A stretch of DNA of 64,000 nt. Origin: Sinorhizobium americanum (GTDB taxonomy: Bacteria; Pseudomonadota; Alphaproteobacteria; Rhizobiales; Rhizobiaceae). Shown piece after piece: positions 37,061-45,132 of the stretch. Numbering within the stretch: the stretch's first letter is position 1; each line of letters starts with the position of its first letter. The stretch is taken from assembly GCF_001651855.1 (NCBI RefSeq), contig NZ_LNQC01000076.1, positions 138,572 to 202,571 on the forward strand. The letters run 5' to 3'. Below the pieces are notes generated by a model, which saw only the letters and a list, made by a program, of their open reading frames with translations, ran no database searches and was not told the DNA's origin. The position numbers and the translations under genes were made by a program.

Positions 37061-37483
37061 TCATTTCCCGGTCGGGAAGGTCAACTCCTTCTGAGCGGTA
37101 TCGACGACGAAGACCGCCAGCAGTTTGGCCGGTTTCGTCTCGCTGCCGTTTGCGCTCACGTCGTGACGGTCGCCGGGCATCTCGGAAAAACTCTCACCCG
37201 CTTGATAGACCTTGGCCGGTCCGCCATTCACCTGGCTGCGGATGGATCCTTCGAGAACCGTTGCGTAGATGAAGGCGGAGCTCGGATGGGTGTGAGCTTC
37301 GGAAAACCCGCCGGGACCATATTCGACCAGAACGCCCCTGATGCTCTTGCCCGGAACGTTCGGCAATTGATGCTCATAGACGAGCGTAACCTTGTTGGCC
37401 TTTCCGGCGGGTGTGTCGTGGGCCGCGGCAGATCCGGAAATCAATGCCGTGGCTGTCACGGCGGCGACGATTGACTTCATCAT
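37061..37483 (-). CDS. exported cupin-domain protein
   Basis: A 140-residue protein with a signal peptide (MMKSIVAAVTATALISGSAAA). The cupin motif is SEAHTHPSSAFIYATVLEG, and the second metal-ligand region MPGDRHDVSANG follows. It resembles the cupin at 34780 in layout but not closely in sequence. It lies downstream of the NmrA-like gene on the same strand, separated by a strong hairpin. Its role is unknown. Confidence 0.85.
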   Translation of the reverse strand: MMKSIVAAVTATALISGSAAAHDTPAGKANKVTLVYEHQLPNVPGKSIRGVLVEYGPGGFSEAHTHPSSAFIYATVLEGSIRSQVNGGPAKVYQAGESFSEMPGDRHDVSANGSETKPAKLLAVFVVDTAQKELTFPTGK

Positions 37484-37508
37484 CTCAAGACTCCTGCATG
37501 GGGTGGCA

Positions 37509-37531
37509 GTGCGCCGTGGGGCACGGCGCAC
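37509..37531. terminator. perfect 10-bp hairpin between NmrA-like and cupin genes
   Basis: GTGCGCCGTG (37509-37518) and CACGGCGCAC (37522-37531) pair perfectly around a GGG loop. The hairpin fills the 57-base gap between two genes on the same strand. It may attenuate transcription or protect the upstream mRNA; no T-run is present. Confidence 0.6.
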
Positions 37532-37540
37532 CGGCGCCGG

Positions 37541-38293
37541 TCATTTCCGCGCCGAGGTTGCGAACCACTGCTCGAAATTGATCCGGCCAAGACGCGGATT
37601 GTTGTCGGAAACGAGCGAGCCGTCCTCCAGTCGGGCTCCGAAGTAGCGTGCTTCGGGATCCGGCGTGACCTTGCGGGCGTCGCCACTTGCCTTGAGATAG
37701 CGACCGACGAGGTCGCTCAGCCGCGACCGCTCTGGGCCGGCAATCTCAATCGTGCCGTTGACTGGCCGCGCAAGGGCAACGTCCGCCATGGCATCGGCGA
37801 CGTCGTCGGAGGCGATCGGTTGCACATAGGCTGGCGACAGATGCACCGTGTCGCCGACGGTGCCGGACTGGGCGATGCCGCCGAGGAACTCCATGAACTG
37901 GGTCGAGTGAACGATCGTGTAGGGAATGCCTGAACCCTTGATCAGCCGTTCCTGAGCAAGTTTGGCGCGAAAATAGCCGCTCTCCTGCAGGCGTTCGGTA
38001 CCGACGACCGAAAGCGCGATATGGTGCTTGACCCCGGCCGCCTTTTCCGCCGCAAGCAGATTGCGGCCGGACGTCTCGAAGAAATCCATCACCGCCTCGT
38101 CCTCGAAAGACGGCGAGTTGGCGAGGTCGATCACCACGTCGGTGCCGGCAAGCGCCTCGGCCAGTCCTTCGCCGGTAATGGTGTTGACGCCCGTGTTTGG
38201 AGAGGCGGCGATCACCTCATGACCCTGCTTGCGCAGGCGATCGACTGTCTTCGAACCGATGAGGCCGGTTCCCCCGATGACGACGATTTTCAT
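37541..38293 (-). CDS. NAD(P)-binding oxidoreductase, NmrA/atypical SDR type
   Basis: A 250-residue Rossmann protein. KIVVIGGTGLIGSKTVDRLRKQGHEV is the dinucleotide-binding motif (GGTGxIG). The C-terminal half (PYTIVHSTQFMEFLGGI, then PIASDDVADAM) is typical of the NmrA/YwnB-like SDR group, which often lacks the YxxxK catalysis. GGAGG precedes the ATG. It follows the AhpD-like gene at 38359 on the same strand by 65 bases; both probably belong to one operon under the LysR regulator. Confidence 0.88.
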   Translation of the reverse strand: MKIVVIGGTGLIGSKTVDRLRKQGHEVIAASPNTGVNTITGEGLAEALAGTDVVIDLANSPSFEDEAVMDFFETSGRNLLAAEKAAGVKHHIALSVVGTERLQESGYFRAKLAQERLIKGSGIPYTIVHSTQFMEFLGGIAQSGTVGDTVHLSPAYVQPIASDDVADAMADVALARPVNGTIEIAGPERSRLSDLVGRYLKASGDARKVTPDPEARYFGARLEDGSLVSDNNPRLGRINFEQWFATSARK

Positions 38294-38358
38294 AAAAACA
38301 CCTCCGTTGCGGCAGCATTCGCGCCGCGTTGCTAGACGGGTCAGCGAAGGGCACAGAG

Positions 38359-38838
38359 TTAGTTCAGGCCGGCCTTGTCGAGACCGTAGAGCTTGTCGGC
38401 GGAACCGGGCACGTTCTTGAAGGAGATGCTGGCGCGATTCCATGCGTTGATGACCATGATCGAGAACGTCAGGTCCGAGATTTCCTTCTCTGAAAGCTGG
38501 GCGCGCACCCGCTCATAGAGTTCGTCGGGGATGCCGCCTTCGGGCAGCCTCGTTACGGCTTCGGTCCAGGCAAGTGCGGCGCGCTCGCGCGGGATGAAAA
38601 GATTCGACTCCCGCCAGATTGCAATGTGGTAAAGACGCAACTCGCTTTCGCCGTGGATTTTAGCTTCCTTCACATGCATGTCGAGGCAAAATCCGCAGCC
38701 GTTTATCTGCGATGCGCGGATATTGACGAGATCGCGGATCGTCTGATCGATGACGCTGTCTTTCAGGGCCATGCTGAGTTCCGAGAGCTTCTTGAAAAGC
38801 TCCGGCGATTGCTGGGCGTAGTTCAGGCGCTGGGTCAT
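38359..38838 (-). CDS. carboxymuconolactone decarboxylase-family protein (AhpD-like)
   Basis: A 159-residue AhpD-fold protein with CGFCLDMH (Cys48, Cys51, His55), paralogous to the ECF41 partner at 31908. It is divergent from the LysR gene at 38943 across a 104-base control region with a repeated operator. Its neighbour is the NmrA-like dehydrogenase, so the pair looks like a regulated redox or detoxification operon. The substrate is unknown. Confidence 0.9.
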   Translation of the reverse strand: MTQRLNYAQQSPELFKKLSELSMALKDSVIDQTIRDLVNIRASQINGCGFCLDMHVKEAKIHGESELRLYHIAIWRESNLFIPRERAALAWTEAVTRLPEGGIPDELYERVRAQLSEKEISDLTFSIMVINAWNRASISFKNVPGSADKLYGLDKAGLN

Positions 38839-38849
38839 TGTTTTCTCCT

Positions 38850-38896
38850 CTATTAAGGATATCTGATATCCTTATGGATGAAGGATATCCTTAATA
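38850..38896. promoter_or_regulatory. repeated AAGGATATC operator between the AhpD-like and LysR genes
   Basis: AAGGATATC (38855-38863) and GATATCCTT (38865-38873) form one palindrome; AAGGATATCCTT (38881-38892) forms another. The outer arms CTATTAAGGATATC (38850-38863) and GATATCCTTAATAG (38883-38896) also match over 14 bases. The palindrome centres are about 22 bases apart, two turns of the helix. This is the likely site for the divergent LysR regulator. Confidence 0.75.
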
Positions 38897-38942
38897 GCTG
38901 GACAGTAAAGTCCTTGCCCCCTAAGTTGCCGACATAAGGCTT

Positions 38943-39866
38943 ATGCGGGAAAGTATGGGGACGAGGATGGACATCGTATCCGCACTTAGAACCTTCCTCC
39001 GGGTCGCCGAGACCGGCTCGTTTTCCGCAGCCGCGGTCGATCTTAATCTGACGCAGCCGGCCGTCTCCCGACAGGTGTCGGCACTGGAAGCGCATTTGAA
39101 CACCCGCCTTCTGCACCGCACGACAAGTGCAGTCGCCCTAACGGCCGAAGGCGAGCAGATCATTCCGATGGCGCTCAGGGTGGTCGAGGCGGTGGATGCG
39201 CTCGGCGACACCACCGGTGCCGACGGAATAATGGTTTCGGGAAAGGTACGGCTCACACTACCCGCGCCGCTCGGGCTTTATGTGAGCGACCGCCTCGCGA
39301 CCCTTATTGCCGGCCATCCGGGGCTTGCCGTCGAAATAATCTTCCGAGAGGAGCCGTCGGATCTGGTCGGGGAAGGAATTGATCTCGAGGTGCGCCTGGG
39401 GCCGGTTGCGGACAACAGCCTGGTGTGCCGCCGGATCGGCTGGACGACTGCCTTCCTCGTCGCCGCGCCCTCCTACCTGAAAGGCCGAACGGCACCGCAA
39501 ACGCCAGGCGATCTCACTGCCCATGAATGCATCTGCTACCGCCGGGCCGGCGACGGTCGTACCTGGTCGTTTTCCAACGGGGCGGACGAGATTGCCGCAC
39601 GGATTGCACCCCGGTTGATTGCCAACAATGCGGTGGCCGTCCATCGCGCGACGCTGGCCGGCAGCGGCCTGGCGGTACTCTCCCATATCCTCGCTTGCCC
39701 GGACATCGAGGCGGGCAGGTTGGTGAATGTGATGCCGGACTTCCCGCCGACTCGTCTGCCGATCAATGTCGTCTATCCATCGCGCCGAAACATGCCGCTG
39801 CGCGTCAGGACCGTCCTCGACTTCCTGATCGAGGCCGTCCGCGAGGATCCTTTGATGGCGTCCTGA
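38943..39866 (+). CDS. LysR-family transcriptional regulator
   Basis: A 307-residue regulator. The winged helix (FLRVAETGSFSAAAVDLNLTQPAVSRQVSALEAHL) is N-terminal and the periplasmic-binding-type effector domain follows (VRLTLPAPLGLYVSDRL onward). The start is uncertain: 38943, 38955 and 38967 are all ATG in frame and none has an ideal site; the family usually starts near MDIVSALRTF at 38967. It is divergent from the AhpD-like/NmrA-like operon, which it probably controls. Confidence 0.9.
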   Translation: MRESMGTRMDIVSALRTFLRVAETGSFSAAAVDLNLTQPAVSRQVSALEAHLNTRLLHRTTSAVALTAEGEQIIPMALRVVEAVDALGDTTGADGIMVSGKVRLTLPAPLGLYVSDRLATLIAGHPGLAVEIIFREEPSDLVGEGIDLEVRLGPVADNSLVCRRIGWTTAFLVAAPSYLKGRTAPQTPGDLTAHECICYRRAGDGRTWSFSNGADEIAARIAPRLIANNAVAVHRATLAGSGLAVLSHILACPDIEAGRLVNVMPDFPPTRLPINVVYPSRRNMPLRVRTVLDFLIEAVREDPLMAS

Positions 39867-39890
39867 TTGGCCGCGTGAAAGACGATGCGG

Positions 39891-39911
39891 GCCTACATCG
39901 CCCTGCCGTCC
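39891..39911. repeat. 21-bp direct repeat, left copy
   Basis: Identical over 21 bases, in the same orientation, to 41917-41937, and similar for about 20 bases more. It contains the last codons and stop of an ABC ATPase reading frame on the minus strand. The two copies bracket the adenylate cyclase gene. Confidence 0.85.
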
Positions 39912-39973
39912 AGGCCGAAGGCGTGACAGGGGAGGCCAAAATGAACGGTGAGAGTGGTGCGCCCCAGGTTTTC
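39893..39973 (-). pseudogene. remnant 3' end of a sugar ABC ATPase gene
   Basis: The minus strand reads LGRTTLTVHFGLPCHAFG then LDGRAM and a stop. This matches the pattern of the C-terminal end of UgpC/MalK-type ATPases (compare the intact gene at 41919, which ends LSVYFDPARCHVFGSDGRAM). Nothing upstream of about 39985 resembles the rest of such a gene; the cyclase gene ends at 40002 instead. It is therefore a leftover fragment, not a functional gene. Confidence 0.65.
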
Positions 39974-40001
39974 GGTCTTCGAGACCGGCTGCGACGGGGC
40001 T

Positions 40002-41774
40002 CTATTGCGCCGCGATGTCGTTCGCTGCCGGCAGGTCATCGTTCGCGCCCGCTTTGACAAGCCCTTCGCGAATGTGCTGCGTGTCGGCTTTCTGAGCGTA
40101 GTGCAAGGTGGCGAGGAAGGATTCGAGGCCAAACTCGGGGGCGAGCGCCTGGACCTTTTTCATGTGCGCAGACGCGGCAATGTCGTCGCCGAGCCAGCCG
40201 TAGCAGGCAGCAACGAAAGCGTGCTGCACGTGGTCCATCGCCGAAAGGTGCATGAATGCCTCGATTGCTTCGCCATATTGGCGGGCGGCGAAAAACGCCT
40301 TTCCGAGGTGACTCCAGAACCGTTCCGGATGATGGGGATTGAGCCGCATTGCCTTGCGGATCCACTCGACCCCTTCTTCCGGTCGGCCGAGCCACGTCAG
40401 GAGCTCGCCCTGCTGGACCACCACAAGATCGTAGTTGGGATTGAGCGAAAGGGCACGCTCTTGGTGATAGCGGGCCGTCGTCAGTTCGTTGTTGTTGACG
40501 TTGACGGCAGCGAGAATGCGGTGCACATCGGCGTCGTTATCGTCGAGCGCCAGCGCTCGTTCGAGCTCGGCCACGATTTCGGCCCAGGTCGCCTCCTTGT
40601 CCTCGCACCAGCCATACACCCAGGCCTGTCCGAGAATGCAGGCCCGCCACGCGTGGGCATGCGCATAGCCGGGATCGAGCGTGAGTGCCCTGTCTATCAG
40701 AGCCTGGGCCTGCCGATTGTCCGCGGCGGTGCTCCTGTGATGGAGCACCTTGGCCGTGAGCGCACATTCGTAGGCGGCCATGTTCGCCGGCTTCGTGCGG
40801 GCGAGCTGGTCGCGTTGGGCCGCCTCGACACGCCCGGGGAGAGTCGCTGAGATCGCCGCCGTCACCTCGTCTTGAATCGCGAAAATATCGTCCAGCCTTC
40901 GGTCGTATTTGTCGGCCCAGACATGGGCATCGTTGATCGCGTCGATGAGCTGGACCGTCACGCGCACCCTGTCGCCGATCTTCCGGACGCTGCCTTCGAC
41001 CATATATTGGGCCCCCAGTTTCTCGGCCACCTCCCGAGCGTTCACGGGCTGATTCTTGTAGACGAAACTCGAGTTGCGCGAGATGACGAAAAGCTCGTGA
41101 CGGCGGGAGAGCTCGGTGATGATGTCCTCTGTCAAGCCGTCGGCGAAAAATTCCTGCTCGGGGTCGCCGCTCATATTGTCGAAGGGCAGCACGACGATCG
41201 CGGGCTTTGAGACCGCTCGCTTCGTACCCTTCTCGTCCGGCGGGGCCGGCAGGACGGAGCCCTCGATGCCGACTCGAAAGAGATGCACGGGACGGCTGAT
41301 GTTCTTCAGCGTCTTCTCGCCCAGGTCCTCGAGAGAGACCTCGAGGCGGTCGGCAATCTGCGTCGCCACCGCAGCGGTGACGCAGATGCCACCCACGTCG
41401 GCGAGCTGTTCGATGCGGGCGGCGATGTTGACGCCATCGCCGAAGACGTCGTCGTCGTCGAAAATAACATCGCCGAGATTGATGCCGATCCTGAATTCGA
41501 TCCGCCGATCCTGTGTCACGTCCGAATTGCGCCGCTTCATGCGCTGCTGGATTTCCACGGCGCATTTCACGGCGTCGGTCACGCTCTGGAATTCGACGAG
41601 CATGCCATCGCCCGTCGTCTTGATGATCCGGCCCTCGTTCTTGGCGATGGCGGGGTCGATCAACTCGATACGGTGCGTCCTGAGGCGGGCGATCGTTCCT
41701 GCTTCGTCGGCTTCCATCAGCCGACTATAGCCTGCCATATCGGCCGCCAGGATTGCGGCTAGTCTCTGTTTCAT
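40002..41774 (-). CDS. class III adenylate/guanylate cyclase with TolB-like and TPR domains
   Basis: A 590-residue protein. The N-terminal cyclase domain has AADMAGYSRLM (metal Asp12), KTTGDGMLVEF (Asp56) and the helix FGDGVNIAARIE, so it probably makes cAMP. The middle part (VLPFDNMSGDPEQEFFADGL) is the TolB-like domain common in rhizobial cyclases, and the C-terminal 250 residues hold TPR repeats. Rhizobia carry many such proteins. ATG 41774 starts exactly at the cyclase domain. The gene stands between the two 21-bp direct repeats. Confidence 0.92.
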   Translation of the reverse strand: MKQRLAAILAADMAGYSRLMEADEAGTIARLRTHRIELIDPAIAKNEGRIIKTTGDGMLVEFQSVTDAVKCAVEIQQRMKRRNSDVTQDRRIEFRIGINLGDVIFDDDDVFGDGVNIAARIEQLADVGGICVTAAVATQIADRLEVSLEDLGEKTLKNISRPVHLFRVGIEGSVLPAPPDEKGTKRAVSKPAIVVLPFDNMSGDPEQEFFADGLTEDIITELSRRHELFVISRNSSFVYKNQPVNAREVAEKLGAQYMVEGSVRKIGDRVRVTVQLIDAINDAHVWADKYDRRLDDIFAIQDEVTAAISATLPGRVEAAQRDQLARTKPANMAAYECALTAKVLHHRSTAADNRQAQALIDRALTLDPGYAHAHAWRACILGQAWVYGWCEDKEATWAEIVAELERALALDDNDADVHRILAAVNVNNNELTTARYHQERALSLNPNYDLVVVQQGELLTWLGRPEEGVEWIRKAMRLNPHHPERFWSHLGKAFFAARQYGEAIEAFMHLSAMDHVQHAFVAACYGWLGDDIAASAHMKKVQALAPEFGLESFLATLHYAQKADTQHIREGLVKAGANDDLPAANDIAAQ

Positions 41775-41916
41775 CGAGTTGCCACCGATCGCTGCTCGGG
41801 GTGATTCTAGCGCAGCCCGGTGCGATCGACTACCTTGAATTAGCGCCTTCTTAAGGTGCCCCATCGAAGAGCGGATTTCGACCCTTTTGCTGTATCGAGT
41901 AGTTGTATTGACTGAC

Positions 41917-41937
41917 GCCTACATCGCCCTGCCGTCC
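41917..41937. repeat. 21-bp direct repeat, right copy
   Basis: Right copy of the repeat at 39891-39911. It covers the stop codon and final codons of the intact ABC ATPase gene. Confidence 0.85.
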
Positions 41938-42998
41938 GAGCCGAAGACGTGGCAGCGGGCGGGATCGAAATAGACCGAAAGATTGGCACCTCGCTCCACC
42001 TTCTGCTGGCCTTCGAGGGCGATGGTCAGCTGCTGGCTGTCGGGGGTGATGCCGTAGAGCATCGTCTCGCCGCCGAGATTTTCGACAAGCTCGACATTGA
42101 CGGCTGCTAGCGCAATGCCGCTGTCGCGGGCGGAAAGGTGCTCGGGGCGAATGCCGAAGGTGACCTCTTGGCCGTGCGCCGCCCCATTGAGGCGGCGCGG
42201 CAGGCGGATCGTGCCGCCACAGACTTCGATTGCCGTTTCGTTTTCGCTGGCCGCACCGATCCGCGCCTTCAGGAAGTTCATTTTCGGGCTGCCGATGAAG
42301 CCGGCGACGAAGCGGTTGACCGGATTATTGTAGAGATCGAGCGGCGCGCCGACCTGCTCAATGCGGCCGGAATTCAGGACGACGATCTTGTCGGCCATGG
42401 TCATCGCTTCCACCTGGTCGTGGGTCACATAGATCATCGTGTTGCCGAGGTCGCGGTGAAGCCGGGAGATCTCGACGCGCATCTGGACGCGCAGTTCCGC
42501 GTCGAGGTTGGAAAGCGGCTCGTCGAAGAGAAAGATGCGCGGCTCGCGGACGATCGCCCGGCCGATGGCGACGCGCTGTCGCTGGCCACCGGAAAGCGCT
42601 TTCGGTTTGCGGTCAAGGAGCTTCTCGATCTGCAGGATCTCGGCGGCCCGCCGCACCTTCGGCTCGATATCGGCCTTCCTGTAGCCCGCCGTCTCGAGGC
42701 CGAAGGCAAGGTTCTTGTAGACCGACATATGCGGGTAGAGCGCATAGGACTGGAACACCATGGCGATACCGCGTTTGGCCGGCGCCACCTCGTTCATCCG
42801 GTCGTTGTCGAGCATCAGCGTGCCGCCGGAAATCTCCTCGAGCCCGGCGATCATCCGAAGCAAGGTGGACTTGCCGCAGCCGGACGGACCGACGAAGACG
42901 GCGAATTCGCCGGGATCGATGGTGAGGTCGATGCCGTGGATCACGTCGAGCGCGCCATAGCGTTTCTCGACCTTCTGAAGAACGACGCTGGTTGCCAT
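41919..42998 (-). CDS. sugar ABC transporter ATP-binding protein (UgpC/MalK type)
   Basis: A 359-residue ATPase. Walker A GPSGCGKSTLLRMIAGLE, signature LSGGQRQRVAIGRAIV, Walker B RIFLFDEPLSNLDAELR, then the regulatory TOBE/OB region (EVTFGIRPEHLS). It energises the importer whose other subunits are at 45133-48261. It is the last gene of the leftward operon, after two Gfo/Idh/MocA genes. AGGAATT precedes the ATG. Confidence 0.95.
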   Translation of the reverse strand: MATSVVLQKVEKRYGALDVIHGIDLTIDPGEFAVFVGPSGCGKSTLLRMIAGLEEISGGTLMLDNDRMNEVAPAKRGIAMVFQSYALYPHMSVYKNLAFGLETAGYRKADIEPKVRRAAEILQIEKLLDRKPKALSGGQRQRVAIGRAIVREPRIFLFDEPLSNLDAELRVQMRVEISRLHRDLGNTMIYVTHDQVEAMTMADKIVVLNSGRIEQVGAPLDLYNNPVNRFVAGFIGSPKMNFLKARIGAASENETAIEVCGGTIRLPRRLNGAAHGQEVTFGIRPEHLSARDSGIALAAVNVELVENLGGETMLYGITPDSQQLTIALEGQQKVERGANLSVYFDPARCHVFGSDGRAM

Positions 42999-43018
42999 TT
43001 CCAATTCCTCCCCTGCGC

Positions 43019-44092
43019 CTATCGCGTATTGGCGCGCCAATCGGCGTATTTCGGGCTCTCCGGTCCGATCGGCAGTGAAATCTCCCGCCCGGTATCCGCC
43101 GACTGATAGATCGCCGTCACCAGTTCCAGCGCCCGCCGGGCATCCTTCGTCGTCACCGGCAGCGGGGCCGCGCCGTTCAAATGGGCGTGGAAATGCGCCA
43201 TCTGGGTGGTGAAGCGCGGCGACACCGGCTGCCAGTTGCCGATCACCTCGTCGATCTGAGATTGGACCGCCTCATTGGCGGCGATGATCTTCCAGGGGTC
43301 CTTGCCCGGCGTATAGGGTTCATGGCTGCTCTCGAAGGTGACGTTCTCGAAATGCAGCCGGAGCCGGCTGATCTGCTCCTGCGATCCGAGCGTGCAGGCG
43401 AGCGACACGAAGGCGCCGTTCTGCATCAGCAGGCTCGCCGAGGCGCAATCCTCGACCTCGATGTCGTTGACGCGGGTCGCGACGCGGCCGAATACCTTGG
43501 AGACCGGACCGAGGAGATGCAGCAGCATGTCATGCAGATGCAGCGCATGGGTGACCAGCACACCGCCAAGCTCGGTTGCCCATTTGCCGCGCCAGGGGAC
43601 CGAATAATATTCGGGCTTGCGCAGCCAGAACGTCTCGACCGACCCGACATAGGGCTTGCCGGCAATGCCCGCCTCGATGATCCGCTTCGCCTTCTCAATG
43701 CCGTCGCCATAGCGATACTGGAAGATCGGCATCAGCACCCCCCGGGCGCGCTTTTCCGCTTCGATGATCTTGTCGACGCCGGCGAGCGAGCCGGTCAGCG
43801 GTTTCTCGCAGATGACGTGCTTGCCGGCGGCAAGCGCCGCGATCACCTGCTCAAGGTGAATGCCGGGCGGCGTGCAGATGTCGATGATGTCGATTGTTTC
43901 GTCGGTAAGCACGTCCTCGAAGGAGGTGGTGCGGCTCGCGATGCCGAATTCGTTGCCGAATTCGTTGAGGCGCTCTTCGTTGAGATCGCAGATGGCCTGG
44001 ACGCGGAACTTGTCCGGATGCGGCAGGTAGCCCTCGATCATGTGCAATCGGCCGATGCCGCAGCCGATGATGGCGACTGTCTTTACGCTCAT
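43019..44092 (-). CDS. Gfo/Idh/MocA-family oxidoreductase
   Basis: A 357-residue NAD(P)-dependent dehydrogenase. TVAIIGCGIGRLHMIEGY is the Rossmann motif, and CEKPLTGSL contains the conserved EKP lysine used in catalysis. Members oxidise sugars, inositols or keto-glycosides. The neighbours (ABC importer and a second enzyme of the same family one base upstream) show it processes the imported compound. Confidence 0.92.
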   Translation of the reverse strand: MSVKTVAIIGCGIGRLHMIEGYLPHPDKFRVQAICDLNEERLNEFGNEFGIASRTTSFEDVLTDETIDIIDICTPPGIHLEQVIAALAAGKHVICEKPLTGSLAGVDKIIEAEKRARGVLMPIFQYRYGDGIEKAKRIIEAGIAGKPYVGSVETFWLRKPEYYSVPWRGKWATELGGVLVTHALHLHDMLLHLLGPVSKVFGRVATRVNDIEVEDCASASLLMQNGAFVSLACTLGSQEQISRLRLHFENVTFESSHEPYTPGKDPWKIIAANEAVQSQIDEVIGNWQPVSPRFTTQMAHFHAHLNGAAPLPVTTKDARRALELVTAIYQSADTGREISLPIGPESPKYADWRANTR

Positions 44093-44093
44093 G

Positions 44094-45110
44094 TCAGTTC
44101 GTTTCCCGGTTCTGTTCTGCGATCGCCTGGGCGCGAAGCGCAAGTTCCATGGCCTTGAAGCAGCGCTGCTGCGGCATGGCGGTTTCGGTTCGGTCGCGGA
44201 TGTCGTTGAGCAGCTGGCGGCCGAAGGGCAGGTCGACGGCCGAGCAGTCGATGTGCTCGACGCCGTTGCGATCGGCGAGGAAGAGGTGGTTTGCCCCTAC
44301 GCGGCCGGCAAGATCGACCGTTTTGCGCACTTCGATCGTTCCGGTCGTGCCGACGATGAACAGCCGGCCGTCGCCCCAGGTCGGCATGCCGTCCGGGGTC
44401 AGCCAGTTCACATGGATCATGCCGGTGGCCGCGCCCGTCGATAGATGGATATTGCCGGAATCCTGCAGCTCCGGCTTGTCGGGAACGCTTCTGTTGTCGA
44501 CGTTGGCCGAAAGGATGGCCGCGTCGTCGGCGCCGGTGAAGAACAGGAATTGTTCGCACTGATGCGAGGCGATGTCGGTAAGGATGCCGCCATAGTGCGA
44601 CCGGCGGAAGAACCAGTCCGGCCGCGTATCGCGACGCAGCCGGTGCGGGCCGAGGCCGACGAGGTGCACGACATCGCCGATCGCGCCGGCGGCGACAAGC
44701 TCGCCGGCCCTGACCGTTGCCGGACTTTCGAAATGCTCCGAATAGAGGATCGAGTAAATCCGTCCGGTCTCCGCCTGGACGCGGCGCACCTTGGCGAGCT
44801 GGTCGAGGCTAGTCATGCCCGGCTTGTCGGTCAGCACGTCCTTGCCGTACTGCATGGCGCGGATTGCGAGTTCCGCCCGATCGGCCGAGACTGCGGCCGA
44901 AGTGATGAGACCGATGCTGTCATCCTCGAGGATCTCGTCGAGCGATGCAATGCGCGGTGCATCCTTGTAGATGCCCGCGAATTCCGCCGCCAGCGCATCG
45001 TCCGGCTCGTGGAAGCCGACGAGGCGGGCGCCGGCGCGGACGAGGCAATTCACCTGACCGTAGATATGGTTGTGGTTGAGGCCGACGGCCGCGAAACGCA
45101 ATTCGGTCAT
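44094..45110 (-). CDS. Gfo/Idh/MocA-family oxidoreductase
   Basis: A 338-residue relative of its neighbour but only distantly similar. RFAAVGLNHNHIYGQVN is the cofactor-binding segment, with a non-standard GLNHNH where G-x-G-x-x-G is usual. The EKP motif is replaced by TDKPGMTSL, so the lysine is kept. It lies in the ABC operon 22 bases after the second permease gene. The substrate is unknown. Confidence 0.9.
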   Translation of the reverse strand: MTELRFAAVGLNHNHIYGQVNCLVRAGARLVGFHEPDDALAAEFAGIYKDAPRIASLDEILEDDSIGLITSAAVSADRAELAIRAMQYGKDVLTDKPGMTSLDQLAKVRRVQAETGRIYSILYSEHFESPATVRAGELVAAGAIGDVVHLVGLGPHRLRRDTRPDWFFRRSHYGGILTDIASHQCEQFLFFTGADDAAILSANVDNRSVPDKPELQDSGNIHLSTGAATGMIHVNWLTPDGMPTWGDGRLFIVGTTGTIEVRKTVDLAGRVGANHLFLADRNGVEHIDCSAVDLPFGRQLLNDIRDRTETAMPQQRCFKAMELALRAQAIAEQNRETN

Positions 45111-45132
45111 GATGGTCTTTGATCTCCGTCGG

